From NCBI GenBank assembly GCA_900548535.1, contig URLG01000031.1, positions 1-28,693 on the forward strand: DNA of 28,693 bases, in the 5' to 3' direction. The position numbers were made by a program, and so were the translations under genes. The DNA comes from Candidatus Segatella intestinihominis (lineage in GTDB: Bacteria; Bacteroidota; Bacteroidia; Bacteroidales; Bacteroidaceae). Of the stretch, positions 23,902 to 28,693 are shown piece after piece. Under the pieces are notes generated by a model. It was not told the origin of the DNA, did not search any database, and saw only the letters and a list, made by a program, of their open reading frames with translations. The stretch's first letter is position 1; each line of letters opens with the position of its first letter.

Positions 23902-24894
23902 TTACAAGTTTGGATTCATCTTAGTCCACTCGTCTACAGCTGGAACGATGCCGAGCTCTACGATCTCATCGCGCATTTTGCAGAGGTGCTCGTAAGACTT
24001 GGCGAGAGATGCCATCTCCTCCTCAGTGCCCTGAGGCTCTGTGAAGTGAACGCCAGTCTTGTCGATAGTAGTAGGCATAGCCATCATGACGTTCTTGAAG
24101 CCACACTTGTCGCACTTAACGAAGCAACCAGCTGGCAATGTGAACTTCTCACCACCCATAGCAGCCTCGATCATCTTAACAGCGTTGTAAGCTGGGCTCT
24201 GGAATGAGCTACGGCCACGGAGCTTGATGATGTTAGAGCCACCCTGTACAGTGTGGTGCTTGATCTCCTCCCAACGCTCGTCAGAAAGACCCATCTCAGA
24301 CAATGGCTTGCCATCGATCTTAACCTGAGAAGCGAATACAGCCATCTGCTCGCCATGACCACCATAAGTGTGAGCGCCAGTAACCTTATCCTGCTGTACA
24401 CCGAACTCGAGGGCCAATGCCTGCTGCAAACGAGTAGAGTCGAGGGCAGCGAGTGATGTGAGCTGATTTGGCTTCAAGCCAGAGTGGATAAGAGCTGTAA
24501 GAGCAGTAACGTCAGCTGGGTTGAAGATAACAACTACGTGCTCTACCTCTGGGCAGTACTTCTTGATGTTGTCACCGAACTCAGCAGCGATCTTGCAGTT
24601 ACCCTTCAAGAGGTCCTCACGAGTCATACCCTCCTTACGAGGAGCACCACCAGAAGAGATGATATACTTAGCACCAGTGAAAGCCTCCTCAGGATTAACA
24701 GTATAAGTTACGTTAACGCCTGGGAATGCGCACTGCTGGATTTCATCGAATACGCCATGAACACCTGGCTCATAGATATCATAAAGACAAATGTTTGGAG
24801 TAAGGCCGAGCATCAAAGCGCTCTGTACCATGTTAGAACCAATCATACCGCCGGCACCGACGATCAAAAGCTTGTCATTACTTAAAAAATTCAT
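23902..24894 (-). CDS. mdh: Malate dehydrogenase
   Basis: 330-residue NAD-dependent dehydrogenase interconverting malate and oxaloacetate. In gut Bacteroidales this feeds the reductive branch to fumarate and succinate. Rossmann signature LLIVGAGGMIGSNM at 9-22; substrate-binding Arg86 and Arg92 in GGAPRKEGMTREDLL; Asn125 in VVIFNPADV; Asp152/Arg155 in LDSTRLQQ; and the active-site His180 in TYGGHGEQM. APRKEGM in place of a lactate-dehydrogenase-type loop supports malate. It is a single-gene unit with a promoter at 24986-24993, a leader of about 85 nt and a terminator at 23833-23875. Codon choice looks strongly biased (GCA, GTA, CGT, AAG), as expected for an abundant enzyme. Confidence 0.95.
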   Translation of the reverse strand: MNFLSNDKLLIVGAGGMIGSNMVQSALMLGLTPNICLYDIYEPGVHGVFDEIQQCAFPGVNVTYTVNPEEAFTGAKYIISSGGAPRKEGMTREDLLKGNCKIAAEFGDNIKKYCPEVEHVVVIFNPADVTALTALIHSGLKPNQLTSLAALDSTRLQQALALEFGVQQDKVTGAHTYGGHGEQMAVFASQVKIDGKPLSEMGLSDERWEEIKHHTVQGGSNIIKLRGRSSFQSPAYNAVKMIEAAMGGEKFTLPAGCFVKCDKCGFKNVMMAMPTTIDKTGVHFTEPQGTEEEMASLAKSYEHLCKMRDEIVELGIVPAVDEWTKMNPNL

Positions 24895-24985
24895 AACTAC
24901 AATTTTTTTATTTAAAAGTTTATAATCTTCTTGTTAAAATGCCTCGATGAGAGACTGTAAATCTCCATTTTTGGCTTTCCGACCG

Positions 24986-24993
24986 CAAAATTA
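24986..24993 (-). promoter_or_regulatory. -7 element of mdh promoter
   Basis: On the minus strand TAATTTTG is a perfect TAnnTTTG. No obvious TTG at -33. The leader between here and the ATG (24894) is about 85 nt, A/T-rich, with no recognised riboswitch. Confidence 0.6.
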
Positions 24994-25033
24994 ATAAAAA
25001 GTAATGTAAATCGTGCATTTATTTCCGCTTAAA

Positions 25034-25065
25034 TTTGTTGTTAATTCTTAAAATTAGTATCTTTG
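25034..25065 (+). promoter_or_regulatory. Bacteroidota-type promoter of Xaa-Pro peptidase gene
   Basis: TTTG (25034-25037) and TATCTTTG (25058-25065) are 20 nt apart and match the -33/-7 pair. It is divergent from the mdh promoter, with the two -7 elements 64 bp apart. Confidence 0.8.
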
Positions 25066-25112
25066 TAATCTCTATTTAGCAAAAGTGATATTAATAAGGA
25101 GAAAAATAGGAT

Positions 25113-26903
25113 ATGGAAAATGTAATAAATGACAGATTGGCTAGTTTGAGAGAGGTGATGCGCCGCGAACATTTGGCTGCCTTCATCTTCCCTAGCACAG
25201 ATGCTCATCAGAGCGAGTATGTGGCTGCCCATTGGCAGGGCAGAGAGTGGATCTCGGGATTTAATGGCTCGGCGGGAACGGTGGTGGTTACCTTGACTTC
25301 GGCTGCGCTGTGGACCGACTCTCGATATTTCCTGGCTGCCGAAGAACAACTGAAAGGTACTGAGTATCAACTGATGAAACTCAAGGTAGAAGGTACTCCT
25401 ACCATCGCTCAGTGGCTGGCTCAGGAGTTGGCGGATGTGGAGTCGCCAGAGGTGGGCATCGACGGTATGGTGAATTCCTACCATTCGGCTACAGCCTTGA
25501 TTTCAGACTTGCGCAAACTGGGTGGCATCTCCGTTCGCACCAACTTCGACCCGCTGAGCATCGTATGGAAGAATCGCCCTGCCATACCACAGAATCCTGT
25601 GGAGATTCAGCCGATGGAGTATGCGGGCGAATCGGTGTCTTCCAAGATAACTCGTATTCGCAAGGCGCTGAGGGAGCTGCATGCTGACGGAATGCTGGTT
25701 TCGGCGCTCGATGACATCGCGTGGACACTCAATCTGCGTGGCACTGATGTACACTGCAACCCTGTCTTTGTGAGCTATCTGCTCATCTCTTCGGATGAAG
25801 TGAAGCTCTTCGTGGACGAGGAGAAAGTTTCGGCAGAGGTAAGAAGCTATCTCCAGGAGAACGGCATCTCCCTTTATATATATAATAAGGTGGAAGAGGC
25901 ACTGCGCAACTATTCGGAGTATAACATCTTGCTGGATGGTGACGAGACGAGCTACTACTTGTGGAAGACTGTGATGTGCCAGGAGATAGTAGCCGCTACA
26001 TCGCCAATCCCTGCCATGAAGGCTGTGAAGAACGCCACCGAGATACAGGGCTATCGCAATGCCATGCTCAGAGACGGCGTGGCTATGGTGAAGTTCCTGA
26101 TGTGGCTGAAGCCTGCCGTGGAAGCTGGCGGACAGACGGAAATCTCTATCGACAAGAAGTTGACATCTCTGAGAGCAGAACAGCCTCTCTTCCGTGACAT
26201 CTCCTTCGATACCATCGCTGGCTATGCGACCCATGGAGCCATCGTGCATTATGAGGCTACTCCCGAGACCGATATTCCGTTGAAGCCAGAGGGACTCATC
26301 TTGATAGACTCTGGTGCGCAGTATCAAGATGCCACTACTGATATAACTCGTACCATCGCCCTGGGACCAGTCACCGAGGAGATGAAGCATATCTATACCT
26401 TGGTGCTCAAGGCTCATATCCAGTTAGAACTGGTCAAATTCCCTGATGGCGCATCGGGCACGCAATTGGATGCCGTGGGTAGAGAGTGCATGTGGCGCGA
26501 GGGACTTAACTTCCTCCATGGCACAGGTCATGGAGTAGGGTCTTACCTGAATGTGCATGAGGGACCTCACCAGATCAGAATGGAGTGGATGCCTGCGCCT
26601 TTGAGAGCCGGCATGACGCTGACCGATGAGCCGGGACTGTATCTGGCAGGCAAGTTTGGCGTGCGCACGGAGAATACCGTCTTGATCACTGACTATAAGA
26701 AGACGGAATTTGGCAAATTCTTGCAGATAGAGCCATTGACGCTTTGTCCTATCGACACGACGCCGATAGATACCAGCATCATGCTCCCAGAAGAGATAGA
26801 TTGGCTCAACCAGTATCATCAGAAAGTGTACGAAAAATTGGCTCCATATCTCTCAGAAACCGAGAAAAAATGGCTCAGAAACGCCACAAAAGCCATAAAA
26901 TGA
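25113..26903 (+). CDS. Aminopeptidase P family Xaa-Pro aminopeptidase
   Basis: 596-residue M24B metallopeptidase that removes an N-terminal residue preceding proline. It has the three-domain layout of long, eukaryote-like aminopeptidase P: two creatinase-like N-terminal domains (about 1-310), the pita-bread catalytic domain (about 315-530) and a C-terminal extension. The five metal ligands are visible: Asp399 and Asp410 in IDSGAQYQDATTDITRT, His473 in HGTGHGVGSYLNVHEGP, Glu506 in TDEPGLYL and Glu520 in GVRTENTVL. There is no signal peptide, so it is cytoplasmic. AAGGAG lies about 11 nt before ATG 25113. A single gene with a good promoter; no strong terminator is seen before rpsU, so some read-through is possible. 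Confidence 0.94.
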   Translation: MENVINDRLASLREVMRREHLAAFIFPSTDAHQSEYVAAHWQGREWISGFNGSAGTVVVTLTSAALWTDSRYFLAAEEQLKGTEYQLMKLKVEGTPTIAQWLAQELADVESPEVGIDGMVNSYHSATALISDLRKLGGISVRTNFDPLSIVWKNRPAIPQNPVEIQPMEYAGESVSSKITRIRKALRELHADGMLVSALDDIAWTLNLRGTDVHCNPVFVSYLLISSDEVKLFVDEEKVSAEVRSYLQENGISLYIYNKVEEALRNYSEYNILLDGDETSYYLWKTVMCQEIVAATSPIPAMKAVKNATEIQGYRNAMLRDGVAMVKFLMWLKPAVEAGGQTEISIDKKLTSLRAEQPLFRDISFDTIAGYATHGAIVHYEATPETDIPLKPEGLILIDSGAQYQDATTDITRTIALGPVTEEMKHIYTLVLKAHIQLELVKFPDGASGTQLDAVGRECMWREGLNFLHGTGHGVGSYLNVHEGPHQIRMEWMPAPLRAGMTLTDEPGLYLAGKFGVRTENTVLITDYKKTEFGKFLQIEPLTLCPIDTTPIDTSIMLPEEIDWLNQYHQKVYEKLAPYLSETEKKWLRNATKAIK

Positions 26904-26932
26904 AGATTTTAGAGCAAAAAAATGCTAATTTC

Positions 26933-26963
26933 TTGGTTATTTGACAAATAAGATGTAATTTTG
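26933..26963 (+). promoter_or_regulatory. Promoter of rpsU with palindromic spacer
   Basis: TTG (26933-26935) and TAATTTTG (26956-26963) are 20 nt apart. TTATTT and AAATAA (26937-26942 and 26946-26951) form a perfect inverted repeat inside the spacer. The predicted start near 26970 gives a leader of about 70 nt with a small GGCA-ACA-TGCC hairpin (26977-26987). Confidence 0.75.
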
Positions 26964-27039
26964 CACCCGCAAATTAGGCAACATGCCCATTTGGTAAGAA
27001 ATAACATAAGTTTAACATAATAAAATTAAAAGCAAAAAA

Positions 27040-27231
27040 ATGATTATTGTACCAGTTAAGGACGGTGAGAACATCGAGAGAGCTCTCAAGAAGTTTAAGA
27101 GAAAGTTTGAAAAGACAGGTGTTGTTAAGGAGCTTCGCGCTCGTCAGCAGTATGACAAGCCATCTGTTTTGAAGCGTCTCAAGATGGAACACGCCATCTA
27201 CGTACAGCAGTTGCGCGCTAACGAGGAATAA
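27040..27231 (+). CDS. rpsU: 30S ribosomal protein S21
   Basis: 63-residue basic ribosomal protein bS21, beginning MIIVPVKDGENIERALKKFKRKFEKTGVVKELRARQQYDKPS, the standard family sequence and length for Bacteroidota. In this phylum bS21 helps hide the anti-Shine-Dalgarno end of 16S rRNA, which explains the usual lack of Shine-Dalgarno sites. The region before its ATG is A-rich (AAAGCAAAAAAATG) with no Shine-Dalgarno sequence. It heads the conserved order rpsU-xer-hpf-tRNA. After its stop, CCTC-GTTT-GAGG (27237-27248) is only a weak hairpin, so transcription may continue into the recombinase gene. Confidence 0.97.
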   Translation: MIIVPVKDGENIERALKKFKRKFEKTGVVKELRARQQYDKPSVLKRLKMEHAIYVQQLRANEE

Positions 27232-27275
27232 AAACTCCTCGTTTGAGGACTGAAAAGTAAAAAATCCTCAAAAAA

Positions 27276-27307
27276 TTTGGTAGTTTGAATTAATTTTCGT
27301 AACTTCG
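27276..27307 (+). promoter_or_regulatory. Probable promoter of xer-hpf
   Basis: TTTG (27276-27279) and TAACTTCG (27300-27307) are 20 nt apart; the -7 element has one mismatch (TTCG for TTTG). A start near 27315 gives a leader of about 20 nt. Confidence 0.5.
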
Positions 27308-27333
27308 TTGCCAAATTACAAAGGTTAAGCGTA

Positions 27334-28218
27334 ATGTTGAATGTAGACTGTTTCTTAGAATACTTACGTGGTGAGCTGAATCGCTCTCAGATGACAATAG
27401 AAAGTTACCGAGAAGACTTAGCTCACTTTGAAGAATTTGCAAGAAACTTGTCTGATTCATTTTCCTGGGAGACGGTGGATTCCGATACCGTGCGCCTCTG
27501 GATGGAAAACATGATGGATAAGGGAAACGCTGCCACTACAGTCAATCGAAGGCTGAGCGCACTGAGAACCTTCTATCGGTTTGCATTGTCCAGAAAGTAT
27601 ATCGAGACGGATCCAGTATGTCATGTCAAGGGACCTAAAAAGAAGAAGCCGCTGCCTCAATTTCTGAAAGAAGGCGAGATGGATGAGCTGCTCGGTGGGC
27701 TTTCGACAGAGGGAGACTTTAAATATGTGCGCGCACGTACTATTATAATAGCGCTCTACGAAACAGGAATACGACTCTCTGAGTTGCGAGGTCTGAATGA
27801 GGAAGATGTTAACTTCAGAACTCATGAGATTAAAGTGACCGGAAAGGGAAACAAACAACGCATCATACCTTTTGGTGGCGAACTGGATAAGACACTCGGC
27901 GAATATCTGCAGAAAAAGAGTGAAAGCGTGAAGGTGAAAACCAGCGCGCTGATATGCTCCACTACAGGATCGCGACTTTCCGCTAGTCAGATAAGACGAA
28001 TCGTAAAGGAGTATCTATCCATGGTAAGCTCGCTCAAGAAGAGAAGCCCCCATGTGCTGAGACATACATTCGCTACGGCGATGCTCAATCATGAGGCTGA
28101 AATCGAAAGTGTGAAGAAGCTGCTAGGACATGCCAAGCTCTCTACTACGGAGATCTATACGCATACCACGTTCGAACAGCTGAAACGAGTTTATAACAAA
28201 GCCCATCCTCGGGCATAA
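27334..28218 (+). CDS. xerC: XerC/XerD-type tyrosine recombinase
   Basis: 294-residue tyrosine recombinase of the Xer type, which resolves chromosome dimers at dif with a partner Xer protein. The N-terminal SAM-like DNA-binding domain (about 1-90) is followed by the catalytic domain with all six expected residues: Arg147 (ETGIRLSEL), Lys171 (VTGKGNKQRIIPFG), His240 and Arg243 (SPHVLRHTFATAML), His266 (LLGHAKLSTT) and nucleophile Tyr275 (EIYTHTTFEQL). Length and chromosomal context (rpsU upstream, hpf downstream by 21 nt) match the conserved Bacteroidales housekeeping copy and not a phage integrase. I use xerC for the symbol, but XerC and XerD are hard to tell apart without comparison to the second copy. 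Confidence 0.88.
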   Translation: MLNVDCFLEYLRGELNRSQMTIESYREDLAHFEEFARNLSDSFSWETVDSDTVRLWMENMMDKGNAATTVNRRLSALRTFYRFALSRKYIETDPVCHVKGPKKKKPLPQFLKEGEMDELLGGLSTEGDFKYVRARTIIIALYETGIRLSELRGLNEEDVNFRTHEIKVTGKGNKQRIIPFGGELDKTLGEYLQKKSESVKVKTSALICSTTGSRLSASQIRRIVKEYLSMVSSLKKRSPHVLRHTFATAMLNHEAEIESVKKLLGHAKLSTTEIYTHTTFEQLKRVYNKAHPRA

Positions 28219-28229
28219 CCCTTAAAAAC

Positions 28230-28235
28230 GGAGGT
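28230..28235 (+). promoter_or_regulatory. Strong Shine-Dalgarno sequence of hpf
   Basis: GGAGGT lies 4 nt before ATG 28240, complementary to the core anti-Shine-Dalgarno sequence. This is unusual in Bacteroidota, where most genes lack such sites; most other starts in the window have none or a weaker one. Confidence 0.85.
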
Positions 28236-28239
28236 AACT

Positions 28240-28539
28240 ATGGAAATTAAGATTCAGTCGATTCATTTCGACGCTACTGAGAAATTACAGGCGTTCATCG
28301 ATAAGAAGGTCGCCAAGTTGGAAAAAACTTTTGAAGATATACAGAAAGTAGAGGTGCAATTGAAGGTCGTTAAGCCTGCTACCGCTCTAAATAAGGAAGT
28401 TCATCTCGAAGTGTTCGTGCCAGGAACCCAGTTGTTCGTAGAGAAGACATGCGATACTTTTGAGGAAGGAATTGACCAAGCGGTGGATTCTATGAAGGTA
28501 CAATTGACCAAATTTAAAGAAAAAACAAGGAATCGATAA
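28240..28539 (+). CDS. hpf: Ribosome hibernation-promoting factor, HPF/RaiA (short form)
   Basis: 99-residue protein of the HPF/YfiA family, which binds the 30S decoding region and holds idle ribosomes in stationary phase. The sequence MEIKIQSIHFDATEKLQAFIDKKVAKLEK followed by VEVQLKVVKP and EVHLEVFVPG shows the beta-alpha-beta-beta-beta-alpha core with conserved basic residues. There is no C-terminal dimerisation domain, so it is the short type. It lies 21 nt after the Xer gene, on the same transcript by position, but has its own perfect GGAGGT site, so translation may be set independently. After its stop no terminator is seen; a strong promoter for the tRNA genes follows. Confidence 0.95.
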   Translation: MEIKIQSIHFDATEKLQAFIDKKVAKLEKTFEDIQKVEVQLKVVKPATALNKEVHLEVFVPGTQLFVEKTCDTFEEGIDQAVDSMKVQLTKFKEKTRNR

Positions 28540-28557
28540 AAAAAATACGAAAAAAAT

Positions 28558-28588
28558 TTTGTAGATTCAAAAAATAGTTGTAACTTTG
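28558..28588 (+). promoter_or_regulatory. Promoter of tRNA gene cluster
   Basis: TTTG (28558-28561) and TAACTTTG (28581-28588) are 19 nt apart, a near-ideal Bacteroidota promoter. The predicted start near 28595 is about 45 nt ahead of the tRNA. Confidence 0.8.
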
Positions 28589-28640
28589 CAGCCGCTTTCC
28601 GATAGTAAGAAAGCTTAGTCGCATTGCGGCTGTAAAGTTT

Positions 28641-28693
28641 GCCTCTTTAGCTCAGTTGGCCAGAGCACGTGATTTGTAATCTCGGGGTCGTTG
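28641..28693 (+). tRNA. tRNA-Thr (anticodon TGT), 3' part outside the window
   Basis: GCCTCTT acceptor strand, TA, D-arm GCTC...GAGC, then anticodon loop TTTGTAA with TGT at the anticodon position, which reads threonine codons ACA/ACN. The anticodon stem shows one T-T mismatch in the middle (CGTGA/TCTCG). The T-arm and acceptor 3' strand are beyond the window end. In related genomes this position starts a tRNA cluster leading to tuf. Confidence 0.9.

Noticed and set aside
27334..28218. The tyrosine recombinase as the integrase of a mobile element
   Set aside because: It lies between rpsU and hpf in a conserved housekeeping order, has Xer length and motifs, and is 6 kb from the cassette without attachment repeats.

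Overview
The window reads as a chromosomal segment of a Bacteroidota bacterium, most likely a gut Prevotella/Segatella (P. copri-like). The basis is the type IX secretion operon in the order porP-gldK-gldL-gldM-gldN, the Bacteroidota promoter form (TTG or TTTG near -33, TAnnTTTG near -7) upstream of many genes, scarce Shine-Dalgarno sequences, and the order rpsU-xer-hpf-tRNA-Thr. The species is inferred from protein style only.

Layout. 1-607: 3' end of a 23S rRNA gene, an AT-rich spacer, 5S rRNA and the rRNA-operon terminator. 745-966: a small acidic DUF2795 protein. 1089-6511: the type IX secretion core operon (OM-associated PorP, OM lipoprotein GldK, inner-membrane motor GldL/GldM, periplasmic GldN). 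GldM is unusually short and seems to lack its first periplasmic domain. 6600-7223: a small OM beta-barrel. 7343-9616: priA. 9734-13476 (minus): a FadL-type OM protein and a 7TM-HD (PgpH-type) phosphodiesterase. 13599-16434: gltX-waaA.

The most interesting part is 16448-20873. Just after waaA lies a 4.4-kb cassette bounded by perfect 17-bp inverted repeats (ACTAAAGTTTCCCACCC) and a 6-bp direct repeat (TACATT) directly outside each end. It contains no transposase. It carries a membrane-anchored 7TM-AraC regulator, a lipoprotein Ntn hydrolase of the bile-salt-hydrolase/penicillin-acylase type, and a second lipoprotein gene split by a single-base frameshift. Removing the cassette and one TACATT rejoins waaA to a strong bidirectional terminator (20903-20941). 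It therefore looks like a non-autonomous mobile insertion cassette that landed between waaA and its terminator.

21004-23657 (minus): a run of DUF3737 beta-helix protein, MalY/PatB-type C-S lyase and nitroreductase. 23902-24894 (minus): malate dehydrogenase. 25113-26903: an aminopeptidase P-type Xaa-Pro peptidase. 27040-28693: rpsU, a Xer recombinase, hpf with a rare perfect Shine-Dalgarno sequence, and a tRNA-Thr(TGT) cut by the window end; in relatives this run leads into more tRNAs and tuf.

Most of the window is housekeeping and envelope biology. The accessory material is the cassette.
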